A DNA stretch of 64,000 bases from Bergeyella_A cardium (GCF_030012605.2 NZ_CP114055.2); one strand, 5' to 3'. Shown: positions 16,614-25,681, numbered from the stretch's first letter. Notes: generated from the letters alone by a model not told the origin. Program-made: numbers and translations.

Positions 16614-19600
16614 TTATTCAGAGAGGTGTACCTGCTCTTCTTTCTTTAAAGGGGAAATTTTCTCCTGTATCCATTGGAAAACGACATAGAGCACAGGGAT
16701 TACAATTAATCCGAGAACGGTACCTATGAGCAATCCAATAGCTGCACCTGTCGCGATTGAGCGGTTCCCCACTGCACCGATTCCATTAGCGAGTACGAGA
16801 GGCATTAGCCCTACGATAAATGCAAGAGAAGTCATTAATATCGGTCTTATCCTCGCTTTTGCTGCATTAATGGCAGAGATGGCAAGCCTCTCGCCGTGTC
16901 TTCTTCTTTGCAAGGCAAATTCTACGATAAGGATAGCGTTCTTTGCCAATAGGCCGACGAGCATAATCAGTGCAATCTGGAAGTAGATATTGTTTTCCAA
17001 GCCGGCAAACTTCTGCCCGATGAACGCCCCCATCACACCGAGAGGGAGGGAGATAATCACCGAAAGCGGTACGATATAAGACTCATACTGCGCCGAAAGG
17101 ATGAAGTATACAAACACCAAACTGAGCATAAAAATTACGATAGTTTGTGAACCTGCATTGATTTCCTCTCTCGTAAGTCCAGTAAAGTCTATCCCATAAT
17201 TTGCAGGCAGGTGCTCATCTGCTACTTCTCGCACTACATTAATTACATCTCCTGTACTGAAACCAGGGTTATTCGCTCCTGTAACTTTCACCGAAGTGAA
17301 GAGGTTATATCGGTTGATGGACTGAGGACCATATACTCTTTTAAGACTTACGAATTGGGAAATGGGAGCCATCTCTCCACCTTTGGTTTTTACATAGAGT
17401 CCATCGAGGCTTGAAGCATCTTTTCTATCTTCTGGCAGGGCTTGTACCATTACTCGGAACTGCTTTCCGTATTTTGTAAAGTCCGCCGCGTAAAGCCCTC
17501 CGATATACCCTTGAAGCGTAGAGAGCAGGCTGCTAACCGATACGCCAGACTCCATAGCTCGAGGCACATTAATCTCCATTTCATACTGAGGATAGTTGGT
17601 ATTAAAAGAGGTTTGCGCATATTGTATTTCGGGTCTTTGCATCAGTGCGCCCATAAATTCCTGTGCGGTTTTATCTATTTCCTTTATCTCCTGACCTGCT
17701 TTATCGAGGAGGACGAACTCCGCACCTGCACTCATACCGAAACCAGGCACGCCCGCAGGCTGAAAGAAAACGATTCGTGCTTCGGAGATATCTCCTACCG
17801 CCCCGAAGAGCTTGCCCGTTATCGCCTCAATGCTTTCGGCAGGGTTTTTCGCCCGTTCCTCAAAGTCCTTAAGCATAATGAACGCCATCCCATTATTACT
17901 TCCCGTACCAGAGAAGAAATTTCTCCCTGAGGAGAATGAAATCCCTTTAATCCCCTCTATATTTTTTACTTTGGTTTGTATCTGAGCGAGTACTTTATCC
18001 GTTCGCTCAATAGAAGCACCTACGGGCAGCTCTACATTTACAAAGACTACCCCCATATCTTCATTAGGTACGAAACCTCCTTTCATCGTTTTAGAAGACC
18101 AGAAGATAAGCACGCCAGAGATTAGAATCATCAGCACGGCAATCCACTTTCTTTTCAAGACAAAATTCACCGCCTTTCCATATCGCTTGGTTCCCGCTTC
18201 AAAAGCGAGATTAAACCTGTGGAAAAACTTCTGAATTACATTCTTCTTTTTATAATCCTCATCTGGGTTGTGAGGCCTTAGAAGCAAAGCACAAAGAACG
18301 GGACTAAGGCTAAGAGCATTCACAGCAGAAATCACAATAGCGACAATGAGGGTAATCCCAAACTGCTGATAAAACACCCCTGTAGGACCAGAAATAAAAG
18401 TAACGGGAATAAAAACTGCTGCCATTACTAATGTAATGGAAATAATTGCACCTGTAATCTCGTGCATCGCCTCAATAGTAGCCTGCTTTGCACTGAGGTG
18501 GTGGTTGGTCTCCATCTTTGCGTGTACGGCTTCTACCACTACGATTGCATCATCTACCACAATACCTATCGCCAGAACGAGAGCAAAAAGGGTAAGCAGG
18601 TTGAGCGAGTAACCAAAAAGATTGAGGAAGAAGAACGAACCCACAATGGAAACAGGCACTGCAATAGCAGGAATAAGCGTAGAACGGAAGTCTTGTAAGA
18701 AGATATAAACCACTATAAACACAAGGAGGAATGCCTCTATCAGCGTGCTTATAACTTTATTAATCGATGCTTCGAGGAAGTTCGTAGTATCGTAGTTTAT
18801 CGTATAATTCATCCCTTCTGGGAAGTCCTTCTGTGCGGTTTCCAAATAGGCTTTTACGGCTTTGGCAATCTCTTGAGCATTAGACCCTGGTGTCTGCTGG
18901 ATACCAAGACTAGTTGCGGGTAGCCCATCTTTCTTTGCCGAACCAGCATAGGAAAGCGCATCGAGCTCCACCTTTGCTACATCTTTTAGATAAAGGTACT
19001 GCCCTCCTCCCAAAGCCTTGATAACGATATTATCATACTGCTCTTTACTGCTGTATTTCCCTTGATACTTTATCACATACTCAAAGGCAGAACCACTGTT
19101 TTGCCCTAGCTGACCTGCAGCGGCTTCACGGCTTTGGTCATTTATCGCAGCACTTACATCTGAGGGTTCCAAGCCATAAGCAGCGAGCTTATCTGGGTCT
19201 AACCATACCCGCATAGAATAGGTTTTTCCTCCCATTACATTTGCATCTCCTACTCCATTTATCCTTTTAATGGCAGGAACTACATTTATATTTACATAAT
19301 TTTGAATGAAAACATCATCGTGCTTAGGGTTTTCAGAATAAACCGAAAGATACATCAGTGCAGAAGTCTGTTGCTTCTGGGTAACAACCCCCGCACGGGT
19401 AACTTCGCTCGGCAAGAGGGGTGTAGCTCTATTCACCCTATTCTGAACATTCACGGCAGCAATATCTGCATCTACTCCCTGCTTGAAATATACTTGAATG
19501 CTCGCGCCACCATCATTCGTAGCCGATGAAGTGATATAATCCATCCCCTCTACTCCATTAATCTGCTCTTCGAGTGGGATGATGACCGATTTAAGTACCG

Positions 19601-19766
19601 TTTCTGCATTGGCACCCGTATAATTCGCCGATACACTTACCGTAGGCGGTGCAATATCTGGATACTGCGTAACAGGCAGCGCCGTAAGACCCAAAATACC
19701 GAGTATCACAATAAGAATAGATACCACAGTAGATAATACAGGTCTGTTTATAAAGTTTTTTACCAT
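16614..19766 (-). CDS. RND multidrug efflux permease (HAE1 family, AcrB/MexB type)
   Basis: A 1050-residue proton-driven pump with the full AcrB plan. TM1 lies at residues about 10-28 (FINRPVLSTVVSILIVILG) and the periplasmic porter domains follow. TM2-6 carry the paired acidic proton-relay residues in LALVLAIGIVVDDAIVVVEAV. The second porter half is followed by TM8-12 ending GLLIGTVLGLIVIPVLYVVF. Motifs such as GGASIQVYFKQGVDADIAAVNVQNR and SRNFFSGTGSNNGMAF are usual for HAE1. It likely exports drugs, dyes or bile-salt-like compounds. Partner genes flank it in one operon. Confidence 0.96.
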   Translation of the reverse strand: MVKNFINRPVLSTVVSILIVILGILGLTALPVTQYPDIAPPTVSVSANYTGANAETVLKSVIIPLEEQINGVEGMDYITSSATNDGGASIQVYFKQGVDADIAAVNVQNRVNRATPLLPSEVTRAGVVTQKQQTSALMYLSVYSENPKHDDVFIQNYVNINVVPAIKRINGVGDANVMGGKTYSMRVWLDPDKLAAYGLEPSDVSAAINDQSREAAAGQLGQNSGSAFEYVIKYQGKYSSKEQYDNIVIKALGGGQYLYLKDVAKVELDALSYAGSAKKDGLPATSLGIQQTPGSNAQEIAKAVKAYLETAQKDFPEGMNYTINYDTTNFLEASINKVISTLIEAFLLVFIVVYIFLQDFRSTLIPAIAVPVSIVGSFFFLNLFGYSLNLLTLFALVLAIGIVVDDAIVVVEAVHAKMETNHHLSAKQATIEAMHEITGAIISITLVMAAVFIPVTFISGPTGVFYQQFGITLIVAIVISAVNALSLSPVLCALLLRPHNPDEDYKKKNVIQKFFHRFNLAFEAGTKRYGKAVNFVLKRKWIAVLMILISGVLIFWSSKTMKGGFVPNEDMGVVFVNVELPVGASIERTDKVLAQIQTKVKNIEGIKGISFSSGRNFFSGTGSNNGMAFIMLKDFEERAKNPAESIEAITGKLFGAVGDISEARIVFFQPAGVPGFGMSAGAEFVLLDKAGQEIKEIDKTAQEFMGALMQRPEIQYAQTSFNTNYPQYEMEINVPRAMESGVSVSSLLSTLQGYIGGLYAADFTKYGKQFRVMVQALPEDRKDASSLDGLYVKTKGGEMAPISQFVSLKRVYGPQSINRYNLFTSVKVTGANNPGFSTGDVINVVREVADEHLPANYGIDFTGLTREEINAGSQTIVIFMLSLVFVYFILSAQYESYIVPLSVIISLPLGVMGAFIGQKFAGLENNIYFQIALIMLVGLLAKNAILIVEFALQRRRHGERLAISAINAAKARIRPILMTSLAFIVGLMPLVLANGIGAVGNRSIATGAAIGLLIGTVLGLIVIPVLYVVFQWIQEKISPLKKEEQVHLSE

Positions 19767-19835
19767 TTTTTTAATCTCATTGGTTGTAAGTATTGCTTAT
19801 GTTTTTGCCTGAGTTTGCAGATATATTTACCACGA

Positions 19836-21032
19836 TTAATGGGTTTTAAAAGCTGCTTGTATGCTGTCTGCTACGCTGCTGAAGGAAACTTTCTTCGGAC
19901 TAATAGCTGTTCCTGTTTTGAGGGTAGAAACGCCTGAGGCTACGATGACATCTCCTTTTTTAAGCCCTGATTTTATGATAATCCTGTTATTCACTCGATT
20001 TTCTACTTCAAGGATAACAGATTTTGCAGTATCATTTTCTACCTTGAAAGCAATAACATTCCCTTGCTGTTCGTAGGTAGAAGCCTCAGGAATCACGAGT
20101 GCATCGTTATAGAGTTTAGGAATCCTTACGCGCCCGCTACTTCCGTTGCTGATGAGTTTTTGTGCATTAGGAAAGGCTACACGAAACTGTATGCTACCAG
20201 TAGTAGGATTGATCTGCCCAGTAGCCGTCTGCACCACTCCTTTTTCTGAATAGGCTTGTCCATTCGCAAGGAGGAGCTCTACGGAAGGTATATTTTTGAG
20301 TTTTTCCTGTACGCTTGCCCCAGGGATATCTTTCAAAAAGTCTAAGTATTCTTTCTCATTCATAGAGAAATAAGCATAGACTTGCTTAGTATCTGAAACG
20401 GTCGTAAGTGGAGTAGCGTCATTAGGACCCACAAGGCTTCCAATTTTAAATGGAAGGCTCCCCACTACCCCACTAATAGGTGCACGGATGATAGAATAAT
20501 CAATATTCGCTCTTACACTTCGGTAGTTTGCCGATGCTTGATGCTGAGCTGCTACGGCTTGTGAAAGCTGAGCTTTTGCCTTTGCCAGATTTGCCTCTGC
20601 GGTTTGTAGCTGTACGCTGCTAATAATATTTTGAGCCACGAGAGGCCTGAGCTTATCTACTTCTACCTGTGCAGAGCTTACAGCCGCTCGAGCAGCCTCT
20701 ACCGATGCTTTTGCAGCTCCTATACCTGCTTCTGAGGCATCTGCGCTTTGGTTGAGCATATTGGTTTCAAGACGAAACAAGGGCTGACCAGCAGATACAA
20801 ACTGACCTTCATCTACCAAAACTTGGGTAATATATCCCTGTATCTTTGCTCGCACATCATTATTGATTACGCCTTGTATATTGACGTGGTATTCAGTATA
20901 AGCGGTTACATTCTGAATCTCTGCACTTAGTACAGGCAGCGCCTTTGCTCCTTCAGCTCTTTTCTCTTCTTGCTTAGAGCAGGATACTATCGAGAGTACC
21001 GATAGCGCAGCGATAAAAAATCTATTATTCAT
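19836..21032 (-). CDS. RND efflux periplasmic adaptor lipoprotein (AcrA/MexA type)
   Basis: A 398-residue membrane fusion protein. Lipoprotein signal MNNRFFIAALSVLSIVSC comes first. The lipoyl half-motif is VRAKIQGYITQVLVDEGQFVSAGQPLFRLE and the matching second half is IIRAPISGVVGSLPFKIGSLVGPND. Between them is an alpha-hairpin rich in Ala (residues about 90-165) that meets the channel protein. A beta-barrel and a membrane-proximal domain follow. It sits five bases after the regulator gene and 69 bases before the pump gene on the same strand. Confidence 0.95.
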   Translation of the reverse strand: MNNRFFIAALSVLSIVSCSKQEEKRAEGAKALPVLSAEIQNVTAYTEYHVNIQGVINNDVRAKIQGYITQVLVDEGQFVSAGQPLFRLETNMLNQSADASEAGIGAAKASVEAARAAVSSAQVEVDKLRPLVAQNIISSVQLQTAEANLAKAKAQLSQAVAAQHQASANYRSVRANIDYSIIRAPISGVVGSLPFKIGSLVGPNDATPLTTVSDTKQVYAYFSMNEKEYLDFLKDIPGASVQEKLKNIPSVELLLANGQAYSEKGVVQTATGQINPTTGSIQFRVAFPNAQKLISNGSSGRVRIPKLYNDALVIPEASTYEQQGNVIAFKVENDTAKSVILEVENRVNNRIIIKSGLKKGDVIVASGVSTLKTGTAISPKKVSFSSVADSIQAAFKTH

Positions 21033-21037
21033 ATATA

Positions 21038-21493
21038 TTATAAGTTTACTATTGTCTGTTCTATATTGCTGATATTCTCATCTAATAACACCTTGTGGAT
21101 ACCAATCTTTCCGCTGATGTCTGGGTTTTTATCCTTACTGAAATCAATGAGAGAGATGAGAACTTCTCGTTCTTCCTTGAGCCTGCTCATAATTTCCATA
21201 AATCGGATTTTCACGAAATCGCAATTGATTTTAAAGAATCTCTTACGCTTATCATCTTTGTAGAAATCTACCACTAATTTTTTATCCAAAAGCAGATTGA
21301 TGCTCGTAGAAACCGAGCTCTTACTCACGGAAAACACCTCTACAAAATCCTCAAATGAAAGCCCCTCACCCTGAAAATCAAAGATGAGAAAGGCATACAT
21401 CTTCGCCGAGAGAGGCGAGAGGTTAAAGGTCTTCCGATAGAGTTCTGCCAAGCGGTGGCAGAGGTCATTATCTACATCAAACAGATGTGGCAT
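21038..21493 (-). CDS. GbsR/MarR-type transcriptional regulator of the efflux operon
   Basis: A 151-residue winged-helix protein. Residues about 28-95 hold the helix-turn-helix and wing (LSPLSAKMYAFLIF, LSFEDFVEVFSVSKSSVSTSINLLLDKKLVVDFYKDDKRKRFF), the pattern of GbsR-type members of the MarR superfamily. C-terminal helices (LKEEREVLISLIDFSK) are likely for dimerisation. It is the first gene of the efflux operon. A perfect 11-bp palindrome sits on its promoter, so it most likely represses its own operon and is released by pump substrates. Confidence 0.88.
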   Translation of the reverse strand: MPHLFDVDNDLCHRLAELYRKTFNLSPLSAKMYAFLIFDFQGEGLSFEDFVEVFSVSKSSVSTSINLLLDKKLVVDFYKDDKRKRFFKINCDFVKIRFMEIMSRLKEEREVLISLIDFSKDKNPDISGKIGIHKVLLDENISNIEQTIVNL

Positions 21494-21507
21494 ACCTAAT
21501 TTTTGGG

Positions 21508-21545
21508 CAAAAATATATTTTAGTTCGGAAACAGCCGAACTAAAA
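21508..21545 (-). promoter_or_regulatory. efflux operon promoter with palindromic operator
   Basis: On the minus strand the -7 box TATTTTTG is at 21515-21508. Immediately upstream is a perfect inverted repeat, TTTTAGTTCGG - 6 bases - CCGAACTAAAA (21518-21545). It fills the space between the -7 and -33 positions. The arms are 28 bp end to end, a fitting size for a winged-helix dimer. A bound regulator would block RNA polymerase. The regulator start lies 15 bases downstream. Confidence 0.75.
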
Positions 21546-21657
21546 CTATTAAATTTATGTTAAAGCTGTATTTATGAAATATAAAGAATCAATAATCTCC
21601 CCACCCACTGCGTGACACTGTAGCCAGTGAGGCACTTAAAATTATTTGCTTCATCGG

Positions 21658-22182
21658 CTACGGTGTGCCCCTCGTGCTAACGAGTTTCTCAAAGGCTTTT
21701 CTGGGGGTGCCTCTCATTTTTATTTCTCCGCAATAGGTATAATTAAGTTTTTGGAGTATGTGGAGCATTGGGAAATTATCTTCATTAGTATCTACGCGTA
21801 TGCTTGGGAGGTTCATTTTTAGGGCAATCGCTTCTATTCTTAGAAAAATTTCTTGTGCAAATCCTCTGCCTAATACTTTATCGGAAATTGCAACCCTATG
21901 AACGACTAAGAAATCTCCACCGATCAACCATTGACCTTTTATCTGCTTATAAGCGGGTTCATCATTTGCCCAAAGTGCTGCATAGCCTATGATTTTATCT
22001 CCTTCGGTGAGCACATATCCCACTCCCTTTTGCAGGTCTGATTCTACGGTACTAAAATTAGGATAGCCATCTTGCCACTGGCTACTTCCATCAGATTTTC
22101 GGCGGAGAATGGCCTGTTGGAGGATTTCCCAAATCATTGGTGCATCTTCTGGCTTTGCTTTTTTGAATTCTACTGGCTTCAT
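21658..22182 (-). CDS. GNAT family N-acetyltransferase
   Basis: A 174-residue acetyltransferase. It opens with MKPVEFKKAKPEDAPMIWEIL, a normal GNAT start. The central strand GGDFLVVHRVAISDKVLGRGFAQEIFLRIE contains the acetyl-CoA loop in a variant form (GRGFAQ). It is followed by IRVDTNEDNFPMLHILQKLNYTYCGEI, the usual 'D....N..m..l..klGF...g' motif. It transfers acetyl from acetyl-CoA to an amine; the substrate is unknown. The gene begins four bases after the stop of the SanA-like gene, so they are cotranscribed. Confidence 0.9.
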   Translation of the reverse strand: MKPVEFKKAKPEDAPMIWEILQQAILRRKSDGSSQWQDGYPNFSTVESDLQKGVGYVLTEGDKIIGYAALWANDEPAYKQIKGQWLIGGDFLVVHRVAISDKVLGRGFAQEIFLRIEAIALKMNLPSIRVDTNEDNFPMLHILQKLNYTYCGEIKMRGTPRKAFEKLVSTRGTP

Positions 22183-22185
22183 ATT

Positions 22186-22797
22186 TTATTCTAAACCTAA
22201 TAAATAATAGACTACGGCATTTACTTTTGCTAAAAACTCGCGTGCCTGATTTCGGTAAAAATTCTCCTTTTTAAGGACATCCTCTGCATCAAATGCAAGG
22301 GCATTCATCTGATGATTTCGGGCATAGAATAAAGCCCTGAGATTATGAAAGCCTTGTGAAACAATGATGATATTCTTCTGGTGATAAACCTTTTTACAGT
22401 TGATAATAGATGCCTGAGTACGGAAACCTTTTGGGTCTTCTATGATGACATCTTCGGGTATGCCTTCTTGCTCTATTAGGTAGTGTTTCATCGCTAATGG
22501 TTCATTATAACCTTCACTTTTTTCTCCACTTACGATGATTTTTTTTATCTTTTTGTGGTGATAGAGCATTGCAACGGCCTCCATTCTCGCTACGAAATAA
22601 GGATTGGCAATTCCAGACTTCATCTTTGGTGAAGTGCCGAGCACAAGGGCGGTCTCCCTTGGTGGTATTTTAGAGATTTTATTATAAGTACGCCCATTGG
22701 TCAGTGCGAAAACCCACATATTTGCCAGTATCATTAAAATAAGGAGCACTTCCAAAAGGTTGAGAATGAAATTGAATATGAATTTTAATATCTTCAA
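22186..22797 (-). CDS. SanA/YdcF-like membrane protein (DUF218)
   Basis: A 203-residue protein with one N-terminal membrane segment (FIFNFILNLLEVLLILMILANMWVFAL) and a DUF218 domain outside the cytoplasm. Motifs: ALVLGTSPKMKSGIANPYFVARMEAVAMLYH, IIVSGEKSEGYNEP, IIEDPKGFRTQASIINCKKVY and IIIVSQGFHNLRALFYAR. E. coli SanA and ElyC of this family affect envelope integrity and peptidoglycan precursor use. First gene of a two-gene unit with the GNAT enzyme. Confidence 0.88.
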   Translation of the reverse strand: MKILKFIFNFILNLLEVLLILMILANMWVFALTNGRTYNKISKIPPRETALVLGTSPKMKSGIANPYFVARMEAVAMLYHHKKIKKIIVSGEKSEGYNEPLAMKHYLIEQEGIPEDVIIEDPKGFRTQASIINCKKVYHQKNIIIVSQGFHNLRALFYARNHQMNALAFDAEDVLKKENFYRNQAREFLAKVNAVVYYLLGLE

Positions 22798-22906
22798 TAT
22801 AAGTGGGTTTTTGATTTGTGTTTTGTTAAGTGCTAATTTTTTTCTACTTTTAGCCCTCGAAAAATAAACGATAAATTAGATATCCAAAATTAAAGATTTT
22901 TTTGAA

Positions 22907-23443
22907 ATGAGAAAGTTTATTCTACCCTTAGCATTAGGATTGGCGGTTGTTTCTTGTAAAAAAGAAGCGCCAGTAGAAACCACAGAAAACAAAACTGAAA
23001 CCACTACCGAAAGCCCGAAACTCAGCTTAAAGGAGTACACTCCTGAGAAGGTCTCCGAGCTTCTCAGCACTAAGAATGACACGCTTTATGTAACCAACTT
23101 CTTTGCTACTTGGTGCGGACCGTGTGTAAAGGAAATCCCACATTTTAAAGAGGTAATGGACGAGAACAAAGACAAACCCGTGAAATTCACTTTTGTGTCC
23201 CTTGATGAGAAAGCCGACTGGGAGACTAAAGTCCTCCCTTTTGCTGATACAAAAGGCATCACTGCAAATACTGTTCTCTTAAACTTCGAGTCGCTAAACG
23301 AGGGCTTTTTCTCTTCCAACTTCAAAACTTGGGACGGAAACTTCATCCCCTTTACTATTTTGAGGAAGGGCGATAAAGTAGAAGAAATAGGCGGAGGTGT
23401 TTCTAAGGAAATCCTCGTAAAAAAGATGAGCAGCTTAAATTAA
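22907..23443 (+). CDS. TlpA-family thiol-disulfide oxidoreductase lipoprotein
   Basis: A 178-residue periplasm-facing lipoprotein: signal with lipobox VVSC (Cys17), a Glu/Thr-rich linker to about residue 40, then a thioredoxin fold with the active site WCGPC (Cys70 and Cys73). It would reduce or shuffle disulfides in exported proteins. It ends 30 bases before the FecCD-type permease gene and is probably cotranscribed with it, an unusual pairing. Confidence 0.92.
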   Translation: MRKFILPLALGLAVVSCKKEAPVETTENKTETTTESPKLSLKEYTPEKVSELLSTKNDTLYVTNFFATWCGPCVKEIPHFKEVMDENKDKPVKFTFVSLDEKADWETKVLPFADTKGITANTVLLNFESLNEGFFSSNFKTWDGNFIPFTILRKGDKVEEIGGGVSKEILVKKMSSLN

Positions 23444-23473
23444 AATTTATCTCTTCATTTTATAAATTAAACA

Positions 23474-24445
23474 ATGGGCAGGGGCTTTACTAAATTTTAC
23501 GGTGTTTTAGTAGCCCTTGCTTTTTTTGCGGCATTTCTCAACCTGAATACGGGCTTCATCTCACTCTCTACGAGTGATTTTTTATACACCAACAGCCCGA
23601 ATTATGACATTGCGGTACTTCGCTTTCACAGGGTTATCGCTGTGCTTATTGCGGGTGTCTCGATTCCAACTGCAGGCTTTGTGCTTCAAGAATATTTCAG
23701 GAACCCCCTTGCGGGTGCGGAGGTCTTGGGAATCAGCGCTGTGGCGAGCCTTGCCGTAGCTTTGTACATCTTTCTTTCTAAGGACCTCCTCTTCCCAGAA
23801 TTTCTTCAAAACAACCTTCTAAACCTATCCGCCATTGTCGGTAGCGTCTTAATGCTCCTCATTCTCCTCGCATTTTCAAGGAGGATTGCCGATAAATCAT
23901 TCCTTATCATCTTCGGCTTTTTGGTTTCTGCGCTGGCGGGGGCTGTTATCTCGCTCTTGCAGTTCTACGCCGATAGCCAAAGCCTTAGAAACTACATCCT
24001 TTGGAGCTTTGGAGCGAATAATCAGCTCTCGGGGAGCCAAATTTTCATCTTGGGTGGCACTACCCTAGTTGGTTTAGCCCTTTGCATAAGGGTCATCAAG
24101 CCCCTAATGGGCATCAGCCTTGGGGAGAACTATGCGCTTTCGCTCGGAGTAAATCTCCACAGGCTAAAATTCCTCGCCATCATCACCACCTCATTGCTTT
24201 CGGCGTCGGTTACGGCATTTATGGGCAGTATTCTATTCATTGGCATCGTTATTCCCCACTTCAGCAGGCTCCTCTACAACCCGTCAAGGCTCTGGCATCA
24301 GTGGCTGCTTAATATGGCATTAGGCGTTCTCATTATGGAGGTATTTTCTGCGCTCTCGGAGGTTTTGAGCCTTTCGCTCAACATTATCAGCTCTATTTTC
24401 GGTATTCCTGTGATATTAATGATGCTCATCAAGGGAAAAAGATAG
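23474..24445 (+). CDS. FecCD-family ABC transporter permease (iron-chelate or cobalamin type)
   Basis: A 323-residue permease with about nine to ten membrane segments. Family marks: LRFHRVIAVLIAGVSIPTAGFVLQEYFRNPLAGAEVLGISAVASLA near the N-terminus, then LRNYILWSFGANNQLSG, and the C-terminal GSILFIGIVIPHFSRLLYN coupling region. It moves siderophores, haem or vitamin B12 across the inner membrane. No ATPase or binding-protein gene is adjacent, so its partners must lie elsewhere. The TlpA lipoprotein is just upstream. Confidence 0.92.
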   Translation: MGRGFTKFYGVLVALAFFAAFLNLNTGFISLSTSDFLYTNSPNYDIAVLRFHRVIAVLIAGVSIPTAGFVLQEYFRNPLAGAEVLGISAVASLAVALYIFLSKDLLFPEFLQNNLLNLSAIVGSVLMLLILLAFSRRIADKSFLIIFGFLVSALAGAVISLLQFYADSQSLRNYILWSFGANNQLSGSQIFILGGTTLVGLALCIRVIKPLMGISLGENYALSLGVNLHRLKFLAIITTSLLSASVTAFMGSILFIGIVIPHFSRLLYNPSRLWHQWLLNMALGVLIMEVFSALSEVLSLSLNIISSIFGIPVILMMLIKGKR

Positions 24446-24486
24446 TGATTCACCAAAAAAATCTTAGGTTTTTCATTATAATTTTT

Positions 24487-24494
24487 TACTTTTG
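24487..24494 (+). promoter_or_regulatory. -7 element TACTTTTG upstream of a short leader transcript
   Basis: An exact TAnnTTTG box 42 bases after the permease stop. Transcription from it would give a short RNA of about 135 bases ending at the terminator at 24603-24633. The -33 region is weak. Confidence 0.45.
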
Positions 24495-24514
24495 TGGGCA
24501 AATAAATCAAAATA

Positions 24515-24610
24515 GTGATCAAAACAAAGCATATTTTAGAGAACTGCACTACGGTTTTTATGATGAGAAATATAAGCTCTAAACTCTGCTGTGAAGATAC
24601 AGGCCGATAA
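24515..24610 (+). CDS. possible short leader peptide
   Basis: A GTG-initiated frame of 31 codons (MIKTKHILENCTTVF followed by MMRNISSKLCCEDTGR). It could equally start at the ATG at 24560, giving 16 residues. Its stop codon lies inside the left arm of the terminator hairpin, and two adjacent Cys codons come shortly before that arm. This layout is what a translation-controlled attenuator looks like. I do not recognise the peptide. Against it, only a -7 box and position support it, and no purine-related logic is visible in the peptide. Confidence 0.35.
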   Translation: MIKTKHILENCTTVFMMRNISSKLCCEDTGR

Positions 24611-24633
24611 TCTGCGAGATTGTCGGCTTTTTT
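24603..24633 (+). terminator. strong terminator upstream of purM
   Basis: An 11-bp stem GCCGATAATCT / AGATTGTCGGC (one G-U pair), loop GCG, then TTTTTT. It ends the permease or leader transcript 58 bases before the purM ATG. Confidence 0.85.
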
Positions 24634-24691
24634 ATTGAAGAAAATCTAAGTAAGAAAGTTTGAAATAAAAGTAAAAAGTAAAAAAGAAAAA

Positions 24692-25681
24692 ATGAACAAC
24701 ACTTACAAATCTGCGGGGGTCGACAAGGAGGAAGGCTACAAAACGGTAGACAAAATCAAGAAAGCCGTTGCCGAAACTCATAATCCGAGCGTGCTCAATA
24801 GCCTTGGGAGCTTCGGGGCGTTTTACGAAATCGGAGGCTACAAAAACCCCGTGCTCGTCAGCGGTACCGATGGCGTAGGCACCAAACTAAAAGTAGCCCT
24901 CGACACCAAGCAGTATGGCTCCATCGGTATCGATTGTTTTGCGATGTGTGCCAATGATATCCTCTGCCACGGCGCCAAGCCGCTTTTCTTTTTGGATTAC
25001 CTCGCCTGTGGGAAGCTCGACTCCGACATTGCTGCGGAAATCGTGCTCGGTATGGTCAAAGCGTGCAAAGACAACCAATGCGCCCTCATCGGTGGGGAAA
25101 CGGCAGAGATGCCAGGAATGTATCAGCCAGGCGATTATGATGTTGCGGGCTTCTGCGTAGGGATTGTAGAAAAAGACGAAATCATCGACGGCTCTAAGAT
25201 TCAAAAAGGCGACAAAATCATCGCTCTCCCGAGCTCTGGCTTTCATTCTAATGGCTTTTCCTTAGTCCGAAAAGTCTTCACCGATTTTAATGAAACCTTC
25301 GATGGCAAACCTTTACACGAAACCCTCCTCATTCCCACAAGGCTTTATTACCAACCGATTCACAAATTATTAAAAGAGGTGAGCCTCCACGGAATTGCCC
25401 ACATCACAGGGGGCGGGCTTATAGAAAATGTACCGAGAATCATTCCCGAAGGGCTTTGTGCCTCCATCAGCACTGGGGAAATCCGCATTCCAAACATAAT
25501 GCTCGAGCTTGAGAAGAGGGGCAATATTAGCCGAATGGAGATGTACGGAACCTTCAATATGGGCGTGGGAATGACTGTTGTCGTGAGCGAAGCCGACACC
25601 GAGAAAGTCCTCAACCTCTTAGACGACGCCTACCTCATTGGCGAAATCACCGAAAACTCAGAGAAAATAGCTTTAGTATAG
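24692..25681 (+). CDS. purM: phosphoribosylformylglycinamidine cyclo-ligase
   Basis: A 329-residue AIR synthetase (fifth step of purine synthesis, FGAM to AIR). Signature segments: SGTDGVGTKLKVALDTKQYGSIGIDCFAMCANDILCHGAKPLFFLDYLA, IGGETAEMPGMY, LPSSGFHSNGFSLVRK, HITGGGLIENVPRIIP and GTFNMGVGM. The sequence is visibly richer in G and C, with many C-ending codons, than the genes after it. A terminator just upstream suggests it is either separately transcribed or attenuated. purN, purH and purA are elsewhere in the window. Confidence 0.96.
   Translation: MNNTYKSAGVDKEEGYKTVDKIKKAVAETHNPSVLNSLGSFGAFYEIGGYKNPVLVSGTDGVGTKLKVALDTKQYGSIGIDCFAMCANDILCHGAKPLFFLDYLACGKLDSDIAAEIVLGMVKACKDNQCALIGGETAEMPGMYQPGDYDVAGFCVGIVEKDEIIDGSKIQKGDKIIALPSSGFHSNGFSLVRKVFTDFNETFDGKPLHETLLIPTRLYYQPIHKLLKEVSLHGIAHITGGGLIENVPRIIPEGLCASISTGEIRIPNIMLELEKRGNISRMEMYGTFNMGVGMTVVVSEADTEKVLNLLDDAYLIGEITENSEKIALV

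Noticed and set aside
17442..17930. Long open frame on the plus strand opposite the RND pump gene
   Set aside because: It is antisense to a highly conserved gene, has no family resemblance and its composition follows the opposite strand's codons.
21570..21657. Short inverted repeat CACTG/CAGTG between the efflux regulator and the GNAT gene
   Set aside because: Only a 5-bp stem without a T run; not enough for a terminator call.
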